Below are positions 1 to 11,435 of a stretch of DNA of 64,000 nucleotides, piece after piece. Source of the stretch: Lycium barbarum (lineage: Eukaryota; Streptophyta; Magnoliopsida; Solanales; Solanaceae). Where the stretch lies: NCBI RefSeq assembly GCF_019175385.1, contig NC_083346.1:60417821-60481820 (forward strand), written 5' to 3'. The notes under the pieces were generated by a model. It was not told the DNA's origin and ran no database searches. It saw only the letters and a program-made list of their open reading frames with translations. Positions within the stretch are counted from its first letter, which is position 1; each line of letters begins with the position of its first letter. Both the position numbers and the translations under genes were made by a program.

Positions 1-2030
1 CATTTCACGGTCTATTATACGGACAGTATAATGGACCATATAGTGGAACCCGACAGATCAGTGGAATGTTATTAAATAAAGGACCAAGTTCATGAAATCA
101 TTTCAACATTTCCTCCCTCTCTCTAAAACATCTCTCTACATTTATTATACAAGTTTTCAAGGATTATAAGCCATCAACAACAATAAATAAGTGAATCAAG
201 AGTAAGAACCCATCAAGGATCATCTAAAGTCAAGAAATCCTAATGGAGAAAAACTAGGGTTTTGGTCAAAGTGGAATATTATCAACTAAAGCTTGTTCCT
301 ACAGCATCTAAGGTAAGATTCACGATATTATATGTTGTTTAAGGTATTTGAGAGTTAAAATGCTTGGTCATTAGAAGAGAATATCAAAATGGGATATGAA
401 TGATGAATAGTGACGTTTTTGAGACATAGTTTGAATTGAATCATGATTGTTGTTGTGTTGTGATATGAATGTGTTATAAATGACGTTAAGATCATGAAAT
501 AGACATTGTATATGAATGGACAAAGTTGGGTGTTGTGACCATAAATAGGGATAAATGGAAGTGAATTAAGAATGTGGATGATGTATATGACTAAAGGGTA
601 TTATTATGATGTTGTGAATGTATTGTTGACGTTTATAAGTTGAATTACGATATGGAGGAATGTCGTATAAATAAAGGAAATGGTGTCCGATTTTCTCTAG
701 TTTTATCCATGTGTGGTAATTGTCGATTCTAATGATGGTACGACATTAATAAAGGTAGAAACGTGAGCATCCAAGGAGTACGTGCAAGCGTAGAATAGTT
801 CGACGAAAAGGTATGTAAGGCTAACCCTTCTTTCATAAGGCATGATTCTTGGCCAAACTTCTAATTCCTCTATATGAGTATGTTGTATTCAAGTGATTGA
901 CACTCCGAGCTCATAAGCTCACGATCCTTAACATGTACTACGATTGTACTGCGCCCCTCATATGACGAGTAAGTCTACGATATAGAAGTAACGATAATGA
1001 TGATGATAGTAAAGATGATGATAATAATGATGCTAAAGGTGCCTATGGGCTATTATACTTATGTGTGCCTATGAAAGGCTATAATAAAACCCCGACCTTA
1101 TAACGCCGGGTAGAATATATGTATATGAATATGTATAAAGTATGTATACGATTACGAAACGCGCGCACACCTCTGCAGATGGTACGGATAACCCTGAAGC
1201 CTTGGTAGGGCCAGGTATGAGTAACCTTGTGCCTTGGTTGGCCAAGTATGTATGAAACACCGATCCTACGAGGTCGGGTATGTTATGTAAATGCTATATA
1301 TATATATATATATATGTGTGTGTATGGCTATGTATATGATATGAATATGAATGTGAAAAGACTATGTATACGAATACGAGCACTATTATGAAACACCCAT
1401 GAGAAATGGAAAGTCCCTATGAAAGGCAGGTAAGTGCCATGATGATGATATTATTGTCTTCCCTCCTATGCCACTTCATATATTGTCTATGATGCTTTTA
1501 TATTGATGCTGATCATGTTTTACATACTCAGTACATTCTTCGTACTGACGTCCTTTTGTTTGTGGACGCTGCGTCATGCCCGCAGGTGCACAGGGAGACA
1601 GACTTGATCCATAGCTGCTTATTCAGGGATTACATAGTGGAGCTCCATTTCCTTCGGAGCCATAGTTTTTGGGTACTTATTCTTTTGTGTATATAATTAT
1701 GGGCATAGCGGGGTCCTGTCCCGCTCATGTGATATGTTATACTCTTCCTAGAGGCTCGTAGTCATATGTATATGGTTAGACATGTCCGGCCTTGTTGGCC
1801 TATGTTTTGTATATCATTTTGTCGGCCACGTTGGCCACGATCATTGATGTGGCATAGATGCCTATGGTGATATAAATGTACCGTTGTCCAATTGGGACTA
1901 GTTGACAAATGAATGGAAATGTATGTATAATTATGTGGCTCACCTAGATGTAAGTATAAGAGTAAGCTAAGAGGGTGCTCGGGTGGGTTAGCACCGGGTG
2001 CTCGTCGCGGCCCCAAGTCGGGTCGTGACA
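1..2030 (+). mobile_element. LTR of Tekay-type Gypsy element, 5' end outside window
   Basis: This is the 3' part of a long plus-strand LTR ending in the same ..GGGTCGTGACA terminus as the LTRs at 29716-32206 and 36705-39539. It shares their internal order: a leader with CTCTCTCTAAAAC (about 120), a CTAAGGTAAGATT motif (308-320), an AAAAGGTATGTAAGGCT motif (807-823), a block of small GC-rich hairpins (about 1080-1290) and the CAGTAC..GTACTG / CTGCG..CGCAG core (1529-1586). The sequence to the right (2031) is the interior of a minus-strand non-coding element, so this LTR sits inside it. No ORF has coding character. Confidence 0.85.
1529..1586 (+). promoter_or_regulatory. Conserved LTR double-hairpin core
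   Basis: CAGTAC, 7 nt, GTACTG forms a perfect 6-bp inverted repeat (1529-1547). It is followed by GACGTCC and a CTGCG / CGCAG stem. The same pair occurs in nearly every LTR of the window on both strands. From its position in the 3' third of the LTR I infer a role in R-region RNA processing or 3' end formation; this is not demonstrated. Confidence 0.55.
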
Positions 2031-4673
2031 AATCCAGTATAGCATTTCTATTCTTTATAATATCTCTTAAGTTACTCGTTACCATTTTCTTCTCGTATTC
2101 TTCCTTTTTATAGGCATCCACTTTCTAATGTCATATAATACCAAATCTTTACAAATGATCCTCAGTCTTGTCTCAAATACCATCCTGACTACTATTCGTT
2201 TATCGCTGGCTTTCAGATCTTACCTACTTGTTTCCGCATGGGATCTCACTTGAAGTTTGAGTATCCATATTGGATATATTATAGTGTCAATTGTTTCCAT
2301 TTGTACTTACTTTGGTTTCGCCCGCTTCCCCCCTTTGGGGTTGTACTTATACCATATCCATGCTTTTTCTTTATCATTTATAACTTTGATTCCCCACGTA
2401 CGAAACCTCGGCCAAATCACAAAGCAATGAGAACTCTCGATATATAGTACAATATCTTATCTGATGATTGGTACTCGAGTAATGTAATTATTTTAGCAAT
2501 TTATCCAAAGCCACATTCCATTTATTCCGGTCAGTAATTAGCTAGTGCTTATAGTCGTTTCAAATTCTCAACTAGATAGCACTTATATCCTGATGATAAG
2601 TGTCCCAACCTCTCTTATAATAGTATCTTTATCCCAACGGATATCATCTATTTCCTCTAATAAATTTACAATACATCAGTTGTTTCGCAAATCCACAATC
2701 CCTGTCCTTTAAGGATTTCACTATTTCCGAGGTGAAGTCACATACACACAGTACTCCTTTATGCCTTATGCTCTTTCACCCTTATCGTGTACGCAACACT
2801 AACCTCTAACTTACTCAAATTCATATCAAATTCATCTTAATAATGGTCTTATCTTACCACCTTGTCGTCGTACTGTACTCTTAAGTTCGTAGCTACATAT
2901 TTTCCTTTCTATCTTATACTCGTACTCACTTGATTATGTCTGTCTTGGGTGCTTTCTTTAGTATTCCTTTCATTTCTCCAGTCTACGTCCATCTTTTATT
3001 TTGTGCACGAGGAATCTCATGCTACTCCCGTATCCTTCGGAAAACACTACTTTTACATAACCCCTTTCTCATTTTCAAAGTATATTCTGTTCATCCCTAT
3101 TTGTTCTTGCCATACTAGTCATTTCCGAGCACTCATTCTACCTCGTTACGCAATTTTCTCTAGCTTAGTCTTTCACAAGTTATGCCATTTATATTACCCG
3201 TGTTCTCGGCTACGTCATAACCTGTTATTCCACCGTTATCTCGCTCGCTTTCTCCTTATTTCCTTCTTTCAATTAACTCCTTCTTTTCTTGGGCTCGCTT
3301 TCATTTTCGTTATTATATAATCTTTATTCTGGACTTTTCCTTATAGAAGAACTTTATAAGTCTTTTCTTTTATTCATTCTATACCCTGTTTTTCCATTTC
3401 ATATTTGCCTTTATACCTTAGTCACATAGATCACGTCATGTCTTTTAGTCACTTCCTTACTTGGCTTTACTCGTTTTTTATAACAACCCTTAGGATACTC
3501 ACATTACATCCTGTTCGTAATCAATCCTAGCATTTCATCAACAACACGTGAAACACATGATCTTGGACAGCCCTCAAGTTTGAGTTTTCCTTCCACAAAT
3601 TGCATCTCCAATTAGTTTATTAATAACTAATAAAATGTCACCATGAGGCATTCTCTAACCACCACCAGAAGAAAAACTAGAATCTGACAAGCACACAGGA
3701 CTTCTAGTGCTTGATTCACATGGTTTACCTCCAGATTTATTCTTGAGTCGTGAGCGAATCATTTAGTTCATAAACTACTTGCTGTATGCTCTATATTCTT
3801 CCAATGAAGTGAAACTTAATTGCTGGACGTTTTTGCCCTTCAATATGAGCTTTTCTAAGGTAAAAATGTGGCTGGAAAGTATTTTGGTCCGTTCAAATGA
3901 ATTCCAATCTTTGCTGCTCATATATGCTTCTTCGAAATAAAATTTCCCAGTAATAATGGTGCCTCTTACGGATGACATGGAGGGTATCTCTTAGAGCTTT
4001 AATCCAACATAATAAATTTACCCTATCGGTATCGACTCTCAAGACATATTATGAACCTATATCTCATTCTCTCTTTTCTATTTCTAGGAAAATTTGGGCA
4101 GAGTGTCCTCTATACTTCTTACTATCCCAAAACCTGCACGCAGGAAATACCAACAATGCCTCACAGGGCCCACATATATACGTATATATCATATCATATC
4201 ATAGCCACACAGGGCTCCTAATTTCAAGTAAAAAGTATAAAGGTGTCGAAACTTACCTCACATATCGCACCTCGAGATGTACCTGATCCTTTATCGATCT
4301 GTCCCGTTATACCTTCCTATCTACCTCCCCTTTCACTCTTCAACTCTACATTTAAATCATACTCCAATCTTCTTACCTTACCTGACATGCCTCTTTCGCA
4401 CCGTGGCTTACCTGTGTACTGTGTAGCTTCTAATATCATCGGTCACTTTCTTCTGTCGATGTCGTTCTTCAGCTGAAATCAAAGGTTAGTGAAAGGAATT
4501 TCATTTCCTATGGGTGGGCTCTATCGCACGATCTTAGATATGAAAGAAAGGTAACATCCTAAATGTCCTGTAGCTTTCTGTTTATAGATGTGGTGCACAA
4601 CACACCGATAAACAAGACTCTACTAGACACGGTCTGTAGACACTCCAAGGATGAACTGCTCTGATACCACTTT
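2031..4673 (-). mobile_element. LARD-1 internal region, non-coding
   Basis: This is the interior of a minus-strand LTR element without recognisable gag or pol. Segments match the interiors at 22800-25650, 45850-46960 and 63054-64000, for example the text around 2035-2130 against 46108-46210, and 3960-4480 against 25390-25640 and 46700-46950. The right end has the leader and primer site next to the LTR at 4674. The longest open frames (such as 2949-3320) are pyrimidine-rich, hydrophobic and without domain resemblance, so I regard them as chance. The left end is interrupted by the LTR at 1-2030. Confidence 0.75.
4500..4673 (-). promoter_or_regulatory. LARD-1 leader with primer binding site
   Basis: In element sense the LTR end is followed by AAAG and TGGTATCAGAG (complement at 4659-4669), which matches the 3' end of initiator Met tRNA, the usual primer of plant Tekay elements. 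The next 165 nt match the leaders at 16400-16565, 26590-26751 and 46985-47150. A hairpin at 4579-4614 (TGTTTAT..ATAAACA stem, GTGCAC in the loop) lies within it. Confidence 0.8.
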
Positions 4674-5491
4674 TGTCACGACCCAACCCCGTGAGCCATG
4701 ACTAGTGCCCGACCTGGACACTCGTATACGTACCTGTTAGACATAGTCAACAGAAGCTAAAATCAATATGGAAACTTGCAAAAGAACTCCAAGGGTTCAT
4801 AACATCATCATATATACATATATCCAAATAACCGGTCTCCTGGGGCGTCACAACGGATCAGAACATAACATGATACGCAAGTCGACAAGGCTGCCACAAC
4901 ATATCAACATGATACGCAAGCCGACAAGGCTGCCACTACAGAAGAGCATATAGCACATCGTATAGACACAGCTGAACAAACTTATACACAACCCACACAT
5001 ATGTCTACAGACCTCTAAGAATATCGATAGCGAAATCTAACGGGACAGGGCCCCGCCATACCCCTGGATGAACATAGATATACATCATAAGATCTGTACC
5101 AAAATTCTAGGCTCCGAAACAACGGAGCTCTCCAAGACAGCTGAATAGAAGTCCTATGCTCAAGGGTCACCAACCGACTATCTGTACCTGCGGGCATGAA
5201 ACGCAGCCCCCCGAAGAAAGGGGGGTCAGTACGGAATATGTACTGAGTATATAAAGCATGAAATACATTAAAGAGGATCATAACTGAAATAGAGATTACC
5301 AGAAACAAGTATGACTTTTAAAATATCAATACACTTGCCTTATGAAATGAAAATCATGCATATCAATATCATATATCATATCCGGCCCATTATGGTCTCC
5401 ACATACCATCATTGGCGCCCTAAACATATCATAACTCCATAACACATCATAACTCCATAAACAGATCATAACGCCATAAACACATCATAAC

Positions 5492-5537
<46 letters not shown>

Positions 5538-7192
5538 TATTCCGGCCCTCTAGTGAGGGACTCGGTGAACAATGCAGTGAAACTGTGCACGAAAACATAT
5601 CCTGGCCCGGGACTCAGTGAACGATATATTAAGGAATACACGATTAGAGTAGTAAGCAACCATATGCAAATTAAAACATTATCAATGACTCAATGGAATA
5701 TTCATTTGAAAATCAAGACAATAGTCATATCAAATACCTTTCAATTGTCACAATGGATTATATCAAAATAGAACTTCTGGAATCGTATACACGTATCAGA
5801 ATATAATAAATTAGCTTCTGGAAATCAAGAACGGTAGCCATCCTAGTGGCTCTAAGAATAGGAACTTCTTTGGAATCATATACACACCGTCTATTCATTT
5901 CATAAAGATCATGCCAAAAAGAAAGAAGGGTTAACTTTGAATACCTGTTGAAGGTTAATCGTAATCACGTTCGCTTCGTCGCCCCTTTAGCCTATTTAAT
6001 ACGAAAGTACGCTATCGTTAGTAAACTATACTTCCTAGCTTATAAATCCGTAACCAATTACTTATAGGACTCATTCTTTAACTCATACTTTCTTGATTAG
6101 GGTTTTCATTAGTTAAGGACTTAACGGAAATCAGGCAGTATTTCCCCTATATACTCGCCTAACCCGAACTTCCAATTAACCTCCTGTTATCACAGCAATA
6201 CCAACAATGACAGTAATAGAGATATGCATACAAAACCCTTACAATTTAGCCCATAAACAACCCAAACAATCCAACAACCCCTCCTAATCCTTTTCCAATC
6301 CAAATCATTAACGTTTTAAGATTATGCTCCGAACAAACCAACATACGCTTTGTATACGATACGTTATACACTTCTTCCTTGCAAATTTAGAATCCACGTC
6401 AACGACAACATGACCACAACATGAACTACAACATATGAACATAAATCATACTTGTAATCCTTTCAACCCAACAATTCCATATAACGACTAAAACTCCTAA
6501 TATCAACGAATTCATGCAATTTCTTACTTCTAATTTCACCTCATACAATTTTAATCTTTCCTTTACAATACCACAAATCCAATTATACCATAAAATGAGA
6601 AGATCTTACCTTAATTTAATCGGAGCAAATTCTACACTCACTTGCACCAATTGCACTATTTCCTCTTCCTCAATTCAACACCTTATGTTGCTGCCTTCTC
6701 GGACGTGTGAAGCACCTTAGGATAAAAAAAAACAATTCAAAGCCATGGCTGGCCGTGAGTAGCCATGGCTGGTTGAAACTTTCTCTCTCAATGGAATTTT
6801 GGGGAAGATGAAATGTTATTAGCTAGTGATCATGTATTATTAGTTAGTCATCATATACAAGGTATATATGTAGCCTACTATAGTTACATGTGCCCCACTT
6901 CATGCTTTATCATCATATTTATGTTTTTTTTATTGAATCGGGTGGGGCCCACTTCATTGTCTAATTAACTAAGTTAATTAATCACTAATCCCCACTTAAT
7001 AATCTAATCATAATTAATTAGTCCTTAATCTCCAATAATATTTCTGCACTAAATAAAATTTATAAGCAATTTGTGTACTAATTAAAATTGAAAATTAAAA
7101 GTTCTTATTTCATATCCAAAAATAATCTCGTCCTTTAACTTACGTCGATTAGCTTACGAATAATCCGAAGTGCAAAAATACGGGGTATTACA
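4674..7192 (-). mobile_element. LARD-1 5' LTR (minus orientation)
   Basis: The LTR starts TGTCACGACCC and ends ..GGGGTATTACA in plus-strand reading, and it borders the primer site at its left. It carries the double-hairpin core (5188-5245), a (TA)n tract (5499-5535), a CCCTCTAGTGAGGG hairpin block (about 5546-5640) and a splice-donor-like AATCTTACCTTA equivalent at 6601-6613. The length is 2519 bp. The first few hundred bases resemble the LARD-2 LTR at 26752. Confidence 0.85.
5499..5535. repeat. (TA)n microsatellite in LTR
   Basis: A pure TA dinucleotide run inside the LTR. Homologous LTRs have runs of different length at the same place (19779-19864, 27587-27630). Confidence 0.95.
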
Positions 7193-7332
7193 CGAACAAT
7201 TCAGGTGATCGAGGACATGTTGAAAGCGTGTGTTATTGATTTTGGTGGTCATTAGGATTAGCACTTACCATTGGTAGATTTTGCGTACAATAACAATTAT
7301 CATTTGAGTATTGGCATGGCCGAGAGGCCCTT
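7193..7332 (+). pseudogene. Gypsy integrase fragment
   Basis: Plus-strand translation from 7193 gives an integrase-core piece with the recognisable order RTIQ, EDML, ACVIDF, HLPL, DFAYNN and YHLSI, aligning with residues of the integrase encoded at 11436-12390. It contains stop codons where tryptophan-type positions are expected and is cut off at both sides by LTR sequence. About 45 codons remain. It is on the opposite strand to both flanking LTRs, so it is the remains of an older element. Confidence 0.75.
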
Positions 7333-7712
7333 CTCTCTTTTGCTTTTTTTTTTTCTTGAATGTTGTTCAATGGGATGAGAAAATAATAGTCATCCCTTTT
7401 TATTACTTAAATTAGCCCTCACATGGGCCTTGGCCCATGCCCCCTTTGGCCGGCCACCTTGGACCCTTTTTTTTTTCTTTTTTTTTTTTTTTGTTTTTCC
7501 AAGCCCAATTATGTTTCATGACTAATTTGTTTTTTGTAATTCATGAAACTATTTTCTAAATTTCAAATTTTTCCCTTAGCCTTCCTCAATATTTCCGCAT
7601 CAATATTTTCATGAAAAACTTATGTATTAAATAAGATAAAAAATATTACCTTATCTCTTACTAGTCACAATTATATCAAATTATCCGAATGTGCAAAAAA
7701 TACGGGATATAA
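7333..7712 (-). mobile_element. Truncated LTR fragment (U3 end)
   Basis: This segment resembles, with heavy divergence, the U3 side of the Tekay LTR at 10970-11353. It includes the CCATGGGCCAAGG-type GC-rich palindromic stretch (7424-7462) and ends with the LTR terminus ..ACGGGATATAACA (7700-7712). The rest of the LTR is missing on the left. It abuts a second truncated LTR directly at 7713. Confidence 0.65.
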
Positions 7713-8266
7713 CAACACTGTGTCTTGAGGAGTCACAACTGATCATATCATGAAATAATACGCAAGCCAACAAGGCTGCCGTCACATATCAATATCATAT
7801 GCAAGACGACAAGGCTGCCACTATAAACGAACATCATGCCACAGCACATCGTATAGACACAGCTGAACAGAACCCATACACAACCCACACATATGTCTAC
7901 AGACCTCTAAGAGTACCAACAGTAACATATTACGGGACGGGGCGGACAGGGCCCTGTCGTACCCTTGGACAAAACATATATACATATATATACATATCAG
8001 GAAGTCTGTACCAAAACCTAGGCTCCGGAACGATGGAGCTCTCCAAGACAGCAGAACGGGAATCCTAAGCTGGCGGATCACCAAAGCGAGTATCTGCACC
8101 TGCGGGCATGAAACGCAGCCCCCCCAAGAAAGGGGGTCAGTACGAAATATGTACTGAATATGTAAATCATGTAATGCAGTAAAAGGAGCATAACTGAAAT
8201 AAGGAGTACAGGAACAAGTACAATGTTCAGAATACCAAAACACTTGCCTTTGAAACATAAATCATG
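7713..8266 (-). mobile_element. LARD-2 3' LTR, left segment
   Basis: This aligns with 26907-27461 of the LARD-2 5' LTR, so the first 155 bp of the LTR are missing. It is interrupted at 8266 by the nested Tekay element and continues at 19657. The core hairpin is at 8138-8156 (CAGTAC..GTACTG). No gene is present. Confidence 0.88.
8262..8266. repeat. Target site duplication TCATG (left copy)
   Basis: TCATG lies immediately before TGTCACG at 8267 and again immediately after ATAACA at 19656 (19657-19661). The uninterrupted homologue at 27456-27466 has a single TCATG, as expected for a 5-bp Gypsy insertion duplication. Confidence 0.93.
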
Positions 8267-11200
8267 TGTCACGACCCACCCCGTAGGCCGTGACTAGTGC
8301 CCGATCTAGGAACCCGAACGCATCTACCAAAAGCTATCCCAAATTGTATCTAACGCATTCTAGTATAAAGCAGAAGCCGACAAGGCTTTATTTCCAATTT
8401 AGATAATTTCCAGAAACATTTCGGTAGAGTTTCCTTTGTTTTACGGACTATCCCATATACCCTGCACGCAGAAAATACCAACAAAGGCCACACAGGGCCA
8501 ACAGAGTAACATCTAAATATATGCGGACCGGCAGCCGCGACGAATGGGATCGCCCAAACACAACACATACAGAAATCTGTACAGAAAGATCCCAACCCAC
8601 AAACATGTCTACAGACCTCTAAATGGACCAACGAAACCATATGGCAGGACAGGGCCCCGCCGTACCCATGAACGAGAATATACACATATAGAAGTGACAG
8701 ACTGTACCAAAAGATGGCTCTGAATAAAAGAGCGCTCCAAAAATAGCAGAAGGAGATCCTAAGCGGACGGATCAGCAAACCTATCGTCGGTACCTGCGCG
8801 GCATGAAAACGCAGCCCCCGAGGAAAGGGGGTCAGTACGAAATATGTACTGAATATGCAAAGCCTGAATTACAGAAACAAGATCATAACCGGTACAGAAC
8901 GTACAGAAAGTAAGCAGAAAATCCAAAGTATCAGACACATATTTTCAAAACATGCAGAGTGTGTACAGAAACATATGTCATATCAAATCCGGCCCCTGCC
9001 AAGGGACTCGGCAGACAGAACGTGGCCACCCTCCCGACGCTGGTGCCACAACACAGAAGAATCAAAATAGGGGCATAACCCCGTAACATAATATGTCATA
9101 TCAGATGGCCATAGTAAATCATATCAGATGGCCATAGTAAATCATATCAGAACAAACGTACATGGCACAGCATACTCCACAAACCCATGTACGCGTATAC
9201 CTGCCCCCTCACATCGAGGAACGGCGAACAATGCAGGGGATTACGCTTGACAACATATCCTGGCCCGGGCTCAGTGTGGGAAACATTGGGGCATCCACGA
9301 ATGGAGTAGTGAGAGACTAATGCAATTAAAATATCATGAATGTTTTCATAGACTCGATGAGGCATATTAAAGACAAACCGATCCAATGAAGTCGGAAGGA
9401 ATCATGGTAAATGAGTTTCGAGTATCAAAACAATTTATCAGACTTAATGGAATATTTAAAACAACGTTTGTTAGGTAATTAGACTGGTAGTCAAAACGTT
9501 TCTTTTAAGAACTATTCGAAAAGAAGACTTAAGTACATTAAGGGCAAAACCGGGAATAGCGGGCCCACCTCGGAACAAGCAAGGCGGTGGGCTCAAATTA
9601 TGCCCTTTAAGCTTATGGGGTCACCTATAAAGGTTCTACGGACATTCTATAGCTTTTCAAGGAGTTTAGAGAAAGTTTGCATAATTTCAGGAAAAGCATA
9701 TCAAAATGGTTCAATTCTACTGAAGGAAAAGTTGAGATTTTGTCTTGCGGATTCCGATGGCCAAGAAGGTCTTTTGAGGCCCGAATCCGATCCTAAAACA
9801 GTTAGACATGCCAAAAGAAGGATCGGGGCAGCTTTAAGCCTATCTAAGCTCACTCTCCGTTTCGTCGAAAATCTGCAAATGGTCACATTTACCAATTGTA
9901 AGTTATGGATGCTACAAATTCAATTCAACTCTTAATTGTCTACCGAAATTTCGGCAGCACTTCCCCTAAACATATAGCACCCCCGAGAATTCAACTCGGC
10001 TCACAATCATCAACAACAACCCAAACAACAACATCAACATCAACAACAAACACTAGAAACACAATATGGCACAACTAGTTCTACTTGCCGACATAATGCC
10101 ATAACCTTCATTTCAACTTCAATTTCCAAACCAATTTCAATGATTTCACATGCATTATCAAACTAGATCATCACAACATAGTTTAGAAGCGTTTCATGTC
10201 GTTTCCTCAAGTTATACACACGATATACATAATATACAAACTTTCCGCCAAAGTCATAATTCACTCAAAACTTCTAATCTCTGGCATACATATTCATAAC
10301 ATATTTCCAATTTCCAAATTCGTCAATGATCATCATAATTAACAACCAAATAACTTCATTCTCATAATGTCGGAAAATCATACTAAAGCGACGTAAGTTT
10401 CTACGTTCCATTTCAATACAAACTCATATCGTTTTACTTTCATTTACATTGCAAGAATCACAATAACACAACTAACACATTACACAAACTTGATTCATTT
10501 CCATTCCAACTCTAACATACTACACGGCCATATGCTCTCTTTATCAACTTCAACTACATTCATTCAACTTCCAATTCCAATATGCATTTCATCACAACTA
10601 CAACTAGAATATAACATGAATTCAACACATTATGGCTATACAACATATAACACACGGCTACACCTATATACCACACACCCACTTTGCAAACTTACATTTC
10701 TCCATACAATCAACACATTTCTACCTACTATAACCGAAACAAAACTCCATAACACAAGAATAAAGGATAAATTCTTACCTTTTCCTCTAGTCTTCTTTAC
10801 TTGAACTTGTGATCACTTTGATGAAATAAGTGCTTCTCTCTCCAACCCAACTACACCAAGTTGTAGAGAATACCCAATTTAGTAGGAAAACCACAAAAGA
10901 ATAATTTTTGGAGCAACATTCTTGGGAGTGATTTTTCTCCAAGCAAACCCGAAACCCTTCTATCTTGTTGCTCTTATTATTTTTTTCTTTGATTTTCTTG
11001 CTCTCTAATGGATATACTATGAAGACTTGGTCTTATTATAATTAATAGTCACATGGTCAAGCACATGACCATGTAAATGGACTTGGGCCAAGGCCAAGGT
11101 GGCCGGCCATGGTCCATGGTTTGGGCCTCAATTCATTAAAAAAAATTTTAGCCCAATTTGTTACGAATCTCATTTTGTAATTCCCGGAACTAATTTCCGA

Positions 11201-11353
11201 AACTCTAATTTTACCCTTAGCCTCATCCCACACTTGCACAAAATATTCGTTCATAAACAACTCATGTGTTACATAACATCAATTATGACTTTATTTCATA
11301 CAAGTCAAGATTATTTCCAATTTTCCAAAGGTGTGAAGACACGGGATATAACA
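8267..11353 (-). mobile_element. 3' LTR of nested Tekay element
   Basis: A 3087-bp LTR beginning TGTCACGACCC and ending GGGATATAACA. Compared with the 5' LTR it has an extra copy of a 23-26 bp unit around 9100-9150. It lacks about 20 bp at 9836 that contain the ACATACCTTTT splice-donor-like motif present at 18111-18121. Mismatches cluster in the first 600 bp; the rest is almost identical. Confidence 0.93.
9101..9152. repeat. Short direct repeat in 3' LTR
   Basis: The unit TCATATCAGATGGCCATAG.. occurs twice in tandem plus a partial third copy here. The 5' LTR has one copy less at 17396-17427. It is a replication-slippage difference between the two LTRs. Confidence 0.8.
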
Positions 11354-11367
11354 TCCTCCCCCCCTTT
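11354..11367 (-). other. Polypurine tract of Tekay element
   Basis: A pyrimidine run TCCTCCCCCCCTTT sits directly inside the 3' LTR and is a purine tract in element sense. It is followed by AGAACATTCGTCC, a neighbourhood shared with the LARD elements at 21696 and 45618. Confidence 0.88.
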
Positions 11368-11435
11368 AGAACATTCGTCCCCGAATTTTAAATTAATCTT
11401 ATAGGGTTTGAAAATACTTTGGGCGAAGTTTCTGT

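Noticed and set aside
2949..3320. A 123-codon open frame in LARD-1 with hydrophobic composition
   Set aside because: The sequence is pyrimidine-rich and non-coding in homologous copies, where the frame is broken; no domain or codon pattern supports it.
4659..4669. tRNA gene remnant
   Set aside because: Only the 11-base primer complement of initiator Met tRNA is present next to the LTR; no cloverleaf can be drawn.
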